Shown here: one piece after another, positions 52,863-61,635 of the stretch
Numbering within the stretch: position 1 is the stretch's first letter
Layout: each line of letters begins with the position of its first letter
Source of the DNA: Rhodoblastus acidophilus
GTDB taxonomy: Bacteria > Pseudomonadota > Alphaproteobacteria > Rhizobiales > Beijerinckiaceae
Direction: 5' to 3'
Assembly: GCF_900187365.1 (NCBI RefSeq)
Contig: NZ_FYDG01000001.1
Span: 992,001 to 1,056,000, forward strand
DNA length: 64,000 nt
The notes under the pieces: generated by a model
What the model saw: only the letters and a program-made list of their open reading frames with translations
Databases searched by the model: none
What the model was told of the DNA's origin: nothing
Position numbers and translations under genes: made by a program

Positions 52863-55800
52863 TGGGCGTCCCGGTTGCGCAGCTTGGCCGGCGCGCCGCC
52901 GAATCGCCGGAACGTGATCGGCAACAGCGCGAGGGTGAGCAAAGTGGAGGTGATCAGGCCGCCGATCACCACGACGGCGAGCGGCTTCTGGATCTCGGAA
53001 CCCGGCCCGTCCGCGAACAGCAGCGGCACGAGGCCCAGCGCCGCGATGCTCGCCGTCATCAGCACCGGACGCAGCCGTCGCACGGCGCCGTCGAACACGG
53101 CGACCTCCAGCGAGGCGCCCAGCGCCAGCAGCTGGTTGAAGCGGCTCACCAGCACGAGGCCGTTGAGCACGGCGACGCCGAGCAAGGCGATGAAGCCGAC
53201 GGAGGCCGGCACCGAAAGATATTCGCCGGAGATCCACAGCGCGATCATGCCGCCGACCAGCGCGAACGGCACGTTGGCGAGCACCAGCAGCGCATGTTTC
53301 ACCGAGCCGAGCGTCGCGAACAACACGATGAAGATCAGCCCGAGCGCGATGGGAATGACCAGCGCCAGCCGCGCCGCCGCGCGCTGCTGGTTTTCGAACT
53401 GGCCGCCCCAGACGAGGCGGTAGCCGGGCGGCAGCGGGACGCGCGCCGCCACCGCCTGCTTGGCGTCCTCGACGAAGCCGACGAGATCGCGGCCGCTGAC
53501 ATAGGCCTGCACGAGGCTGAAGCGGGAGCCGTCCTCGCGGTCGATCTTCACCGCGCCGGCGGCGCGCGTGAGCTGCGCGACATCGCCGGCGCGCGCCAGC
53601 CCGCCGTCGCCGGCCGCGATCTGCATCTGCGCGAAAAGTTCTGGCGATTCCCGCACCTCCAGCGGGCCGCGCACCAGCACCGGCGTGCGGCGGTCGCCTT
53701 CGAGCACGATCCCGGCCGGCGCGCCTTCGAGCAGCGCGCGCAATTCGTCCTGCACGCGGCTCACCGACAGGCCGGCGCGGCCAAGCGCCAGCGTGTCGAG
53801 CTTGATCTGCAGATAGTCCACGGCGCCGGCGGCCGGCGTCGCCACTTCGGCGGCGCCCCGCACCTGCGACAGCGTCGCCTTGATGCGGCCGGCGAGGTCG
53901 GACAGGGTGGCGAGGTCGGGGCCGAAAATCTTGATCGCCAGATCGCCGCGCGATCCCGTGAGCATTTCCGACGTGCGCATTTCGATGGGCTGCGTGAAGG
54001 CGAATTCGACGCCGGGGAAGCCGGCCATCGCCGCGCGCAACTGATCGAGCAGCCAATCCTTGTCGCGCACGCGCCACTGGTCCTTGGGCTTCAGCACCAG
54101 AAAATTGTCGGCCTCGTTCAGCCCCATCGGATCGAGCCCGAGTTCGTCGGCGCCGGCGCGGGTGATGATGCGCTCGACCTCGGGAATTTTCGCCCGCAGC
54201 GCCGTCTGGATGGCGCGGTCCAGTTCCGCGCTATGCGCGAGATTGATCGACGGCAGCTTGGTCGTCTGCATGATGATCGAGCCCTCGTCCATGGTCGGCA
54301 TAAAAGTCTTGCCGACCGAGACATAGGCGCAAGCCGCCGCCAGCAATCCGGCGCCCGCCGCCAGCATCACCGGCTGCGGACGTTTGAGGGAAAAGCCGAG
54401 CGCGCGGCGGTAGGCCGGCGTGAGCAGGCGCATCAGCCAGGGTTCGCGATGGCCGGCGCTTTTCAGCAGCAGCGAGGACAGCACGGGAATCAGCGTCAGC
54501 GACAGGGCCAGCGAGCCGCCCAGCGCGAACACGATGGCGAGCGCCACCGGCGCGAACATCTTGCCTTCGAGGCCTTGCAGCGACAGCAGCGGCAGGAAGA
54601 CGAGGCAGATGATGAAAATGCCCGAGGCGACCGGCGTCGCCACCTCCGCCGCCGATTGATAAATCAGATGCAGCCGCGGCGTCGCCCCCTTGCCGGAACC
54701 GAGGCGTTCGACATTGTTCTCGACCACGACGACGGCGGCGTCGACGATCAGGCCAATGGCGATGGCGAGACCGCCCAGGCTCATCAGATTGGCCGACATG
54801 CCGAAGGCCGACATCGCCAGAAACGTCGTCAGCGCCGCCATCGGCAGGGTGACGGCGACGACGACGGCCGCACGGAGATCGCCGAGGAACAGCAGCAGCA
54901 GCAGCACGACGAGAATCGTCGCCTCGATCAGCGCCTTCTTCACCGTGCCGACGGCGCCCCCGATCAGGTCGGCGCGATCGTAGAACACGCTGACCGAGAC
55001 GCCCGGCGGAAAGCTCGATTTCAGTTGGTCCAGCCGGTCGCGCACCGCCTTGACGACGGCGCTGGCGTCGGCGCCGCGCAGCGCGATCACCAGGCCCTGC
55101 GCCGTCTCCTCGCCGTCGCGCGTCACCGCGCCATAGCGCGTCAGGGAGCCGACGCCCACCGTCGCGACGTCGGCGATGCGCAGCACGCGGCCCTTGTCCA
55201 TTTTCAGCACGATCTGTTCGAGATCGCGCGGCGTCTGGATCGCGCCTTCCGCGCGCACCACCAGCGCCTTTTCGCCATCGCTCAACCGGCCCGCCCCGTC
55301 ATTGCGGTTGTTGGCGGAAATGGCGGCGACGAGATCGGAGACGCTGAGGCCGGCGGCGGCGAGCAGGCGCGCGTCCGGGGCGACCTCGAAGGCGCGCACG
55401 AAGCCGCCGAGCGTGTTGACGTCGGCGACGCCGGGAATGGCGCGCAAAGCCGGACGGATGGTCCAGTCCAGCAGGGTGCGGCGCGCCTCCAGCGAGACGC
55501 CCTCGCCCTCGACGGTGAACATGAACACGTCCGACAGCGGCGTCGAGATCGGCGCGAGGCCGCCCGTCACATTGGCGGGCAGATCGGCGCGCGCGGAGGC
55601 CAGCCGCTCCGCCACCTGCTGGCGCGCCCAGTAAATGTCGGTTCCGTCCTCAAAATCCACGGTGAGATCGGCCAGCGCATATTTCGCCGAGGCGCGCAGC
55701 ACGGTCTTGTTCGGAATGCCGAGCAGCTCCATTTCGAGCGGCGCGACCACCCGGCTCTCGACCTCCGCCGGCGTCATGCCCGGCGCCTTCAGAATGATTT

Positions 55801-55942
55801 TGACCTGCGCCTGCGCGATATTGGGAAAGGCGTCGATCGGAATGCGCAGGAACGCGGCGGCGCCGGCCGCGGCCAACAGCGCGGCGGCCAGCAGCGCGAA
55901 CAGCCGTTGCGACAGCGAGAATTCAATGAGCCGGCATAGCAT
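52838..55942 (-). CDS. Heavy-metal efflux RND transporter, CzcA/CusA family
   Basis: A 1034-residue proton-driven inner-membrane pump, probably exporting Cu+/Ag+ or Zn2+/Co2+/Cd2+ through a tripartite complex. It has twelve predicted helices and two large periplasmic loops. Family segments are RIPIDAFPNIAQAQVKI, FEDGTDIYWARQQVAERL, the helix-4 motif IAIGLIVDAAVVVVEN (with the Asp needed for proton transfer) and FMPTMDEGSIIMQT. The paired Met residues of CusA are not obvious, so the ion is undecided. ATG 55942 overlaps the adaptor gene by 20 bases. No TolC-like outer-membrane gene is in the window. Confidence 0.93.
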   Translation of the reverse strand: MLCRLIEFSLSQRLFALLAAALLAAAGAAAFLRIPIDAFPNIAQAQVKIILKAPGMTPAEVESRVVAPLEMELLGIPNKTVLRASAKYALADLTVDFEDGTDIYWARQQVAERLASARADLPANVTGGLAPISTPLSDVFMFTVEGEGVSLEARRTLLDWTIRPALRAIPGVADVNTLGGFVRAFEVAPDARLLAAAGLSVSDLVAAISANNRNDGAGRLSDGEKALVVRAEGAIQTPRDLEQIVLKMDKGRVLRIADVATVGVGSLTRYGAVTRDGEETAQGLVIALRGADASAVVKAVRDRLDQLKSSFPPGVSVSVFYDRADLIGGAVGTVKKALIEATILVVLLLLLFLGDLRAAVVVAVTLPMAALTTFLAMSAFGMSANLMSLGGLAIAIGLIVDAAVVVVENNVERLGSGKGATPRLHLIYQSAAEVATPVASGIFIICLVFLPLLSLQGLEGKMFAPVALAIVFALGGSLALSLTLIPVLSSLLLKSAGHREPWLMRLLTPAYRRALGFSLKRPQPVMLAAGAGLLAAACAYVSVGKTFMPTMDEGSIIMQTTKLPSINLAHSAELDRAIQTALRAKIPEVERIITRAGADELGLDPMGLNEADNFLVLKPKDQWRVRDKDWLLDQLRAAMAGFPGVEFAFTQPIEMRTSEMLTGSRGDLAIKIFGPDLATLSDLAGRIKATLSQVRGAAEVATPAAGAVDYLQIKLDTLALGRAGLSVSRVQDELRALLEGAPAGIVLEGDRRTPVLVRGPLEVRESPELFAQMQIAAGDGGLARAGDVAQLTRAAGAVKIDREDGSRFSLVQAYVSGRDLVGFVEDAKQAVAARVPLPPGYRLVWGGQFENQQRAAARLALVIPIALGLIFIVLFATLGSVKHALLVLANVPFALVGGMIALWISGEYLSVPASVGFIALLGVAVLNGLVLVSRFNQLLALGASLEVAVFDGAVRRLRPVLMTASIAALGLVPLLFADGPGSEIQKPLAVVVIGGLITSTLLTLALLPITFRRFGGAPAKLRNRDAQWIETSAN

Positions 55943-57026
55943 AGTCGCTCCCGGACATCAGGTTTTCCAGTTGCGACAGGCCGTGGGTGGCGAGCTTCTG
56001 GCCGGGCTTCAGGCTTTCGGATTGCACCGTGGCGACATCGGCGGCCCGACCCTTGACGGCGATGCGCACCGGCAGGAACCCGTCGCCCGTTCGCACGAAA
56101 ACATGCGGACTCTGGCCGATCCAGGAGATGGCTTCGGCCGAAATCTCGAACTCCCCGGCCGTCGCCGGGCGGACGACCGCGATGGTCGTCGCCTGCCCGG
56201 TCATGTGGTCGCGGGACGAGGGAATTTCGGCCAGCAAGGTGGTCGAGCGCGTGACCGGATCAAGCGAGATGCCGACGGAAATCACCCGCCCGGAATCGCC
56301 ATTGGGCAGTTCGACCCGGTCGCCGACCGCGACCTTCTCGGCCATCGGGCCGGGCAATTGCGCCTGCACCCAGACCTGATCGCCGGTGTCGACAAGCACC
56401 GCCGCCTCCATCGCCTGCAACGCCGCGCCGGGCGTCGGGCGGACCTCGACCACGCGGCCGTCCTTCGGGGCGGTAAGGCTGTACCCGCCGTCCGGATTGC
56501 GCCGGATCGCCCCCATCGTCAGCAGGCGCCGGGTTTCCTCGGCCAGGGCGCGGACTTTCTCGACCTGCGCTTCGGCTTCGGCCACCCGGTTGGCCATCAC
56601 GAGATCCTTGTGGAACAATTCGCGCTGGCGCTGCGCCAACACCTCCGCCGCCTGGAGATCGGCCTCGGCCTGTCTCAGCCGCACCAAGGTCTCCGACAAG
56701 TCGCGGCTCGCCAGGGTGACGAGCGGGTCGCCCTGGCGAACGGCCTGTCCGGGCAGCACATGCAGTTTCACCACCGTGCCGGCGAAGGGCGCGGCGACCG
56801 CGACGCGGGCGTTGATCGGCGAAACGATCGTCGCCGGCAGCGACGCGACAATGCTCCGGGACGCCAGGTGAATTTCCTCGGGGCGGGCGTCGAACTGCTC
56901 CATTTGCTCGGGCGGGACGCGCAATTCCGTCCCGACCGTCTGCGCCGCCACGGCGCCGCCGCACCCTGGCAAGCCGATCAGGACGGCGGAAAGCCAGCTG
57001 CGCGTGGATGCGTGCGCGTATGTCAT
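55923..57026 (-). CDS. RND efflux periplasmic adaptor (CusB/CzcB type)
   Basis: A 367-residue membrane-fusion protein starting at ATG 57026 (MTYAHASTRSWLSAVLIGLP). A signal-like segment is followed by the barrel-lipoyl halves: VAAPFAGTVVKLHVLPGQAV before, and YSLTAPKDGRVVEVRPTPGA after, an alpha-hairpin (LVRLRQAEADLQAAEVLAQR to VEKVRALAEETRR). A C-terminal membrane-proximal domain follows. It would connect the RND pump to an outer-membrane channel. It is the first gene of the pump operon, 142 bases from the small HTH gene, a gap in which I see no clear promoter. CusB-type Met clusters are not present. Confidence 0.9.
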   Translation of the reverse strand: MTYAHASTRSWLSAVLIGLPGCGGAVAAQTVGTELRVPPEQMEQFDARPEEIHLASRSIVASLPATIVSPINARVAVAAPFAGTVVKLHVLPGQAVRQGDPLVTLASRDLSETLVRLRQAEADLQAAEVLAQRQRELFHKDLVMANRVAEAEAQVEKVRALAEETRRLLTMGAIRRNPDGGYSLTAPKDGRVVEVRPTPGAALQAMEAAVLVDTGDQVWVQAQLPGPMAEKVAVGDRVELPNGDSGRVISVGISLDPVTRSTTLLAEIPSSRDHMTGQATTIAVVRPATAGEFEISAEAISWIGQSPHVFVRTGDGFLPVRIAVKGRAADVATVQSESLKPGQKLATHGLSQLENLMSGSDYAMPAH

Positions 57027-57168
57027 GACGACTCCGGTCAACGAAAAACTCGTGGCCCGGTTATGTCGCGCGTCGCCTGTCAAGCCGCTGTCAGACCCTG
57101 CGCCTCGCGCAGTTTAAGCGTTCACGCCAATTCCCGCCGGCGCGGGACGGCGCCGCCGCGCGGCGCCC

Positions 57169-57438
57169 TCACTCGGCGGCGAGCAGGCGAACGGGTTCGG
57201 CCGGCTCCATCGCGCCGGTCCAGGGTTCGAAGAAATAGCCGACCTGCACGTCCAGCACGCGGCAAAGGGTCAGCATCGACCGCGGGTCGATCCGCGCCTC
57301 CCCCGCCTCGAATGCGGCGAGCCGCTGCTCCGTCGCGCCGATCCGATCGGCCAGCGCCGCCTTGTCCAAGCCGGCCGCGATGCGCCGGATGCTGAGACGC
57401 GATCCGATAACGCTGTCAATCATACAGGTTTTAAACAT
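57169..57438 (-). CDS. Small XRE-family helix-turn-helix regulator (paralogue of 11538-11846)
   Basis: An 89-residue DNA-binding protein from ATG 57438 (MFKTCMIDSVIGSRLSIRRI). The HTH covers residues ~8-62 with GLDKAALADRIGATEQRLAA and EARIDPRSMLTLCRVLDVQV, ending in the YFFEPW motif shared with its paralogue at 11538. The two proteins share their first HTH helices, the RIDP turn and the YFFEPW end, but differ in tail. It precedes the pump operon and might regulate it; that is unsupported beyond position. A 12-base palindrome lies 30 bases upstream. Confidence 0.85.
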   Translation of the reverse strand: MFKTCMIDSVIGSRLSIRRIAAGLDKAALADRIGATEQRLAAFEAGEARIDPRSMLTLCRVLDVQVGYFFEPWTGAMEPAEPVRLLAAE

Positions 57439-57467
57439 GCCCGACCCATGACGTTAGGTTGAAATAA

Positions 57468-57479
57468 TTACGCGCGTAA
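57468..57479. promoter_or_regulatory. Palindrome upstream of the small HTH gene
   Basis: TTACGCGCGTAA is a perfect 12-base palindrome 30 bases before ATG 57438, in a locally AT-rich stretch (GAAATAATTA beside it). It is a candidate operator for autoregulation. It differs in sequence from the inverted repeat before the paralogous gene at 11517-11528, so the two proteins may have diverged in specificity, or neither repeat may be the true site. Confidence 0.35.
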
Positions 57480-57554
57480 CGCATGGGTTGTAAGGCGCAA
57501 ATCGTTAACGGATCGTAAAGGGCCCTCCTGCTCGCGGCGCGGCGGATTCGACCG

Positions 57555-58061
57555 CTATCGCGCGGCCGGCTTCGACGGGTCCGGCCCCTGCGCGCCAAAA
57601 CCTTCGACCTGCAAATCGGCGCCGACATCGCCCGCCTTGGCGAAATGCAGCGTCACATGCACGGTTTCGCCGGGCAGAAACGCCGATTTCAGGCCAACGA
57701 GCATCAAATGGTAGCCGCCGGGCTTGAGGACCAATTGCTTGCCGGGCTTGATCTCGACGCCCTTGGGAACGGCGCGCATGATCATGACGCCGCCTTCCTC
57801 GCGGGACTGATGCAACTCGACGCGCTCGGCCCGGTCGGACGCGGCGCTGATAAAAGTGTCGGCGGCGCCGCCCTGGTTATCGATGGTCAGATAGCCGGCG
57901 CCGACGCTGGCGCCGCGCACCGTGGCGCGGGTCCAGGCGGCGGAAATCTGAATCGCGCTTGCCCCCTGACCGGCGCCGGCGGTCTCGCCGGCCGCGACCG
58001 CCGGAGCGGCGGCCAAAGCCAGAATAGCTGATCCGAAAACGATTTTGCGCAGGCGCGACAT
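57555..58061 (-). CDS. Periplasmic copper chaperone, PCu(A)C family
   Basis: A 168-residue secreted protein starting at ATG 58061 with a signal peptide (ILALAAAPAVA-A). The mature domain carries the PCu(A)C Cu(I) site: His in VELHQSREEGG, Met in VMIMRAVP, then His and Met in GGYHLMLVGLK, the H-Mx-M-HxM arrangement of the family. Such proteins deliver copper to cytochrome oxidase CuA/CuB sites or scavenge periplasmic copper. It follows a TerC-like membrane gene by 9 bases. Its nearness to the RND pump and two-component system suggests shared copper handling. Confidence 0.92.
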   Translation of the reverse strand: MSRLRKIVFGSAILALAAAPAVAAGETAGAGQGASAIQISAAWTRATVRGASVGAGYLTIDNQGGAADTFISAASDRAERVELHQSREEGGVMIMRAVPKGVEIKPGKQLVLKPGGYHLMLVGLKSAFLPGETVHVTLHFAKAGDVGADLQVEGFGAQGPDPSKPAAR

Positions 58062-58070
58062 GGCGGACTC

Positions 58071-58757
58071 CTAGGGTTCTTCTTCCGGCAAACGCTTGAA
58101 ATTGTGACGACGAAGATAAAGAAAGACAATCAGCAGCGCCAACGCGGCGCCGAGCGGGGGCGCGAAATCGCCCAGCAAATCCGCCGGCATGGGCGAGACC
58201 GCCAGCAGCGCGTCGGCGGATGCGGACCGCCCGGCCAGCCAGCCCAGCAAGGCCGCGCCGGCCCAGATCAACGGCGGCTGACGCAGCAGGCCGACAAAGG
58301 GCGCGGCGCCCAGGGCGATCATCGGCAGCGCCAGCGCGAAGCCCAGCGCCGCCAGCGGGCGATGCCCCTGCGCCGCCGCCTGCGCCGCCAGCATATTGAC
58401 GAAGGCCGCCGGCGCATCGCGCGCCGCCACCGCCAGCAACAGGCCCGGCAGGGCGCGCGGCCGCGTCACGCCCGATGGAGGCGCCTCGCCGCGCCGGGCG
58501 GACAGCCAGGCCGCGAAAACCAGCGCCGCCGCGCAAAACAGCCCGTATCCCGGCAGAGGCGCGCAGGCCAGCGCGGCCAGCAGAAACGCCGCGCGCGAAA
58601 GCATCAGCAGCACGCCGCCAAGATTGACGGCGAGACGACGCGAGTGCGGCAGGGCGCGGGTCGCCACGGCGAGATCGGTCGCGCCGTCGCCCGCCAACAT
58701 CAGGTCGAGCCAAACGATCTCGACAGCTGCGATGGTCAGCGCCAGATTGCCATCCAT
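58071..58757 (-). CDS. TerC/YjbE-like membrane protein with altered metal-site motif
   Basis: A 228-residue protein with six or seven predicted helices starting at ATG 58757. The first helix pair resembles TerC (VEIVWLDLMLAGDGATDLAV, then ATRALP), but the conserved GDNA reads GDGA, and the second-half motif reads AARDAPAAFVNMLA in place of an intact DN pair. TerC proteins are Mn2+ exporters or tellurite-resistance factors that use these Asn and Asp residues. The changes suggest altered or lost ion transport. The gene is 25 bases after the peptidase homologue and 9 before the copper chaperone. Confidence 0.7.
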   Translation of the reverse strand: MDGNLALTIAAVEIVWLDLMLAGDGATDLAVATRALPHSRRLAVNLGGVLLMLSRAAFLLAALACAPLPGYGLFCAAALVFAAWLSARRGEAPPSGVTRPRALPGLLLAVAARDAPAAFVNMLAAQAAAQGHRPLAALGFALALPMIALGAAPFVGLLRQPPLIWAGAALLGWLAGRSASADALLAVSPMPADLLGDFAPPLGAALALLIVFLYLRRHNFKRLPEEEP

Positions 58758-58782
58758 GTCCCGCCCCCGTTTCGACTCGAAA

Positions 58783-59361
58783 TTACGCCAAGACGAGCGC
58801 CTTGGCCACGCTTTCGAGCGCGGGCGACGCCGCCGTCAGCGCCGCGCCGCGCCAGTCCGGCAGATGCAGGAAAACGGCGCGGCGATCCATCAACAGCGAA
58901 AGATAATAGGCCTCGTTGCAGAGATAGGCCCCGGCGTCGCGCGAAACCTGCGTCGCGACGCCGCAGGCGCGGGCCTTGGCCGCCAGCAGCGCCGCCGGCG
59001 CCGGGGTCACGAAATCATCCGGCGCGCCATGAACGATGGCGCGGCTCCAGGGGATTTGCCGCGCGGCGTCCGGGCGCAGCAAGGTGACGCGATTGCGCGC
59101 CCGCGTCTCGACGCAAAGCGCGCGGCGCCGCGCCGCCACGCCCAGCAGCAGCACCGCATCCGGCGCGGTCTCCGCGAACAGACGCGACAGCCGGGGCGAC
59201 AATTCCGCGTGCTCGGACGGCAGGATGGCGCAATGCAGCGCAATGTCGGACAGCGCGAAGGCGGCGCGACGCCGCGCCAAAGCGGCGACCGCCTGTTGCG
59301 CCGGATTGATCCGCTGGCCGGGAAAGGCGCCGAAGCCCGCGACCAGCAGCGCGCGGCTCAT
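58783..59361 (-). CDS. Pyroglutamyl-peptidase I family protein (C15)
   Basis: A 192-residue cytoplasmic cysteine peptidase homologue starting at ATG 59361. The active-site residues of family C15 are recognisable: Glu85 in CVETRARN, Cys148 in DAGAYLCNEAYY and His166 in FLHLP. The opening ALLVAGFGAFPGQRINP is also typical. It would remove N-terminal pyroglutamate from peptides. It is about 20 residues shorter than many bacterial Pcp enzymes, so substrate range may differ. The ATG overlaps the meaB stop (ATGA), and the TerC-like gene follows closely, so the four genes meaB to PCu(A)C look like one transcription unit. Confidence 0.85.
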   Translation of the reverse strand: MSRALLVAGFGAFPGQRINPAQQAVAALARRRAAFALSDIALHCAILPSEHAELSPRLSRLFAETAPDAVLLLGVAARRRALCVETRARNRVTLLRPDAARQIPWSRAIVHGAPDDFVTPAPAALLAAKARACGVATQVSRDAGAYLCNEAYYLSLLMDRRAVFLHLPDWRGAALTAASPALESVAKALVLA

Positions 59362-60350
59362 ATCCCCAGCAGGGCCGCCAGGTCCTCGACGGCGAGCGTG
59401 GGCGACAGCGCGCCCTCGGCGACGCGCCGCTCCAGTTCGGGCAGCCGCGCCTTCACCTGCGGGTCGCGGCGCAGCCGGCCGTAAATGCGGTCCTCCAGCA
59501 TGGTCCACATCCATTTCACCTGTTGCGCGCGGCGCTTTTGCGCGAATTCGCCCGAGGCCTCGAAGCGGCGGCGGTGCTCGACCACCTGCCCCCACATCTC
59601 ATTGAGACCGATATTGTCGAGGCCGGAAACCAGCACCACCGGCGGCGACCAGTTGTGCGACGCCGGCTGCATGATGTGCAGCGCCGCGCGATATTCGCCC
59701 GCCGCCGCAACCGCCCGGTTGCGCCCCTCGCCTTCCGACTTGTTGACGGCGATCATGTCGGCGATCTCCAGAACGCCCTTCTTGATTCCCTGCAGCTCGT
59801 CGCCGGCGCCGGGCAGCATCAGCACCAGGAAAAAATCGGTCATGTCGGCCACCGTCGTCTCTGACTGGCCGATGCCCACGGTCTCCACGATCACCACGTC
59901 GAACCCCGCCGCCTCGCACAGCAGCATGGTCTCGCGGGTCTTGGCCGCGACGCCGCCGAGCGTGCCGGACGAGGGCGAGGGCCGGATAAACGCGTTGCGC
60001 TCCGGCGACAGCTTCGCCATGCGGGTCTTGTCGCCGAGAATCGAACCGCCAGTGCGGGTCGAGGACGGATCGACCGCCAAAACCGCCACCTTGTGACCGG
60101 CCTGCACCAAATTGTGGCCGAGCGTGTCGATGGTGGTGGACTTGCCCACGCCGGGCACGCCGGTGACGCCGACGCGCATCGCCCTGCCCGTATGCGGCAG
60201 CAGCGCTTGCACCAGTTGTCGCGCGGCGACCTGGTGGTCGGGCCGGACGCTTTCGACCAAAGTGATGGCGCGCGCCAGCGCGGCGCGGTCGCCGCCACGC
60301 AGGTTTTCGGCCAAGGCGGAAATGTCGATCGGGCGGGATTGAGCGTTCAT
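59358..60350 (-). CDS. meaB: Methylmalonyl-CoA mutase-associated G3E GTPase
   Basis: A 330-residue GTPase chaperone that loads and protects the B12 cofactor of methylmalonyl-CoA or a related acyl-CoA mutase. Residues ~67-75 form the P-loop GVPGVGKST. Other parts are the VDPSSTRTGGSILGDKTRM switch I region, the VETVGIGQSE switch, the AVNKSEGEG NKxD-type segment and the MWTMLEDRI dimer arm. The start ATG 60350 begins MNAQSRPIDIS. No mutase gene is in the window. A link to the ethylmalonyl-CoA route or propionate use is typical of the family in this group. Confidence 0.94.
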   Translation of the reverse strand: MNAQSRPIDISALAENLRGGDRAALARAITLVESVRPDHQVAARQLVQALLPHTGRAMRVGVTGVPGVGKSTTIDTLGHNLVQAGHKVAVLAVDPSSTRTGGSILGDKTRMAKLSPERNAFIRPSPSSGTLGGVAAKTRETMLLCEAAGFDVVIVETVGIGQSETTVADMTDFFLVLMLPGAGDELQGIKKGVLEIADMIAVNKSEGEGRNRAVAAAGEYRAALHIMQPASHNWSPPVVLVSGLDNIGLNEMWGQVVEHRRRFEASGEFAQKRRAQQVKWMWTMLEDRIYGRLRRDPQVKARLPELERRVAEGALSPTLAVEDLAALLGI

Positions 60351-60591
60351 GGCGCGCTTATAAGCGCGGCGCAAAAAGGAAGGAAGCGCGACTTAAGACT
60401 TCGCTGAGCATGATCGGGCGCGAGGAAAATAGCTATTGACGCCGCCGCAAAGATCCTTACGAATTGTCGCGCGACATTTTGTGCGGTGCGGCGAAACGCC
60501 GCTGTTTTCCGCGCATGTCTGCTTTGCCTAAATTTCGCAGGTCATATCTCCCGGTTTTCTTTAGACAAAAGTCTAACCGATGGAGAAGCCC

Positions 60592-60954
60592 ATGCGCCGC
60601 GTCATCCTTACGACCATGCTCGCTCTCGCAGCCCTTCCCGCCTTGGCGGGTTCGCAATTCAAGCATGCCATTGTCGGTTCCGAGCCGGCCCTGCTCTGCC
60701 CGACCCGGACCCTGATCCTGAACTACCAGCTCAACCGGCTCAACGATCCCGTCCGCGCCGAAGCCTCGCGCGTGCATTGCGCGCAGATGCCGGCGGGAAC
60801 CAAGGTCGCGCTGATCTACCAATACGGCGACGAACTCGCCGGCGCCCACATGGTGCAGGTCCGCCCGCTCAACAAGCCCGACGCCAAGATCGGCTACTCG
60901 CTGACCAGCGCCTTCTCGATCGCGCAGGAAGTCGCGCGCGCCGAGGCCGAATAA
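60592..60954 (+). CDS. Small secreted protein, function unknown
   Basis: A 120-residue protein with a signal peptide from ATG 60592 (MRRVILTTMLALAALPALAG, cleavage near LAG-S). ATG 60580 is also possible, but GGAG lies at the right distance for 60592. The mature part is ~100 residues, with two Cys (LLCPTRTL and VHCAQM) that could form one disulfide, and alternating strands. I recognise no domain. The 241-base upstream gap separates it from the divergent meaB and includes TTTTCTTTAGACAAAAGTCT, a possible promoter region. Confidence 0.7.
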   Translation: MRRVILTTMLALAALPALAGSQFKHAIVGSEPALLCPTRTLILNYQLNRLNDPVRAEASRVHCAQMPAGTKVALIYQYGDELAGAHMVQVRPLNKPDAKIGYSLTSAFSIAQEVARAEAE

Positions 60955-60969
60955 GCAACATCTCTTGAA

Positions 60970-60995
60970 GCGCCGTCGCGGCCTCGCGGCGGCGC
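60970..60995. terminator. GC-rich stem-loop between convergent genes
   Basis: GCGCCGTCGC (60970-60979) pairs with GCGGCGGCGC (60986-60995) with one T-G pair, around a GGCCTC loop. No T-run follows, so it is a weak terminator candidate between the secreted-protein gene and the outer-membrane protein gene. Confidence 0.45.
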
Positions 60996-61014
60996 CTCGT
61001 CGCGTCGCGCCGGC

Positions 61015-61635
61015 TTACGGCAGCGCGCCCGGCTGCGGAACCAGCGGCGGCCCGAATGTAGCGCCGTGAACCTGCACGGCGTTGAATTCCGCGCCAATGC
61101 GCAGGTGCTCGTTGACTTCGTAATTGAAGCCGGCGCCAACCTTGGTGACGGTGGCCGAATGGCCGCCCAGCCCGAACGTATTGCCGGCGCTGTCGAGCCC
61201 CTGCCAGCCGCGCCCGTTGGTCGCGGCGCTGAGCGTGCCGACGCCGACGGTGACATAGGGCATGAAGCGGCCCATGTCATAGCCGACCTTCAAATCCGCC
61301 ATGCCGAAATTATAGCCTTTTGGCCCGAACCGGCTGAACGAGGGCGTGTAGCCGATCGCGGCGCCGACGCCGACTACGACATTATTGTCGAGCTCCTTGA
61401 GATAGCCGATGTGCAGGTCGCCGCCGAAGCCGCCGCGGCCATGCCGGCCGCCCGAACCGGCGAAGACCTCCGTGCCCATGGTGAGTCCCTCCCACGGACG
61501 CGCCGCGTCGTCGTCGCGCTGAGTCCAGGGAGACTTGAGCGACAGCGACCCGTCATTAGCGAAGAAAGGCGGCGCGTCCTGCGCCTGGGCGGGCGCGGTC
61601 AGGACGAGCAGAGCAAGCGGCGCGGCGAATCTCAT
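61015..61635 (-). CDS. Outer-membrane beta-barrel protein (Omp25/31-like)
   Basis: A 206-residue protein starting at ATG 61635 with a signal peptide (FAAPLALLVLTAPAQA-Q). The mature part has the alternating polar/apolar strands of a small eight-stranded barrel: LHIGYLKELDNNVVVGVGAA, FGMADLKVGYDMGRFMPYVTV and FNYEVNEHLRIGAEF. This resembles the Omp25/Omp31 porin-like family common in Hyphomicrobiales. The C-terminus ends in a Pro-rich tail and not an aromatic residue, which is unusual for barrels. It probably acts as a structural outer-membrane protein. Confidence 0.8.
   Translation of the reverse strand: MRFAAPLALLVLTAPAQAQDAPPFFANDGSLSLKSPWTQRDDDAARPWEGLTMGTEVFAGSGGRHGRGGFGGDLHIGYLKELDNNVVVGVGAAIGYTPSFSRFGPKGYNFGMADLKVGYDMGRFMPYVTVGVGTLSAATNGRGWQGLDSAGNTFGLGGHSATVTKVGAGFNYEVNEHLRIGAEFNAVQVHGATFGPPLVPQPGALP

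Noticed and set aside
52862-55939. 1025-residue plus-strand open frame opposite the RND pump
   Set aside because: It is rich in Arg, His and Gln without any motif; the opposite strand encodes a complete RND transporter.
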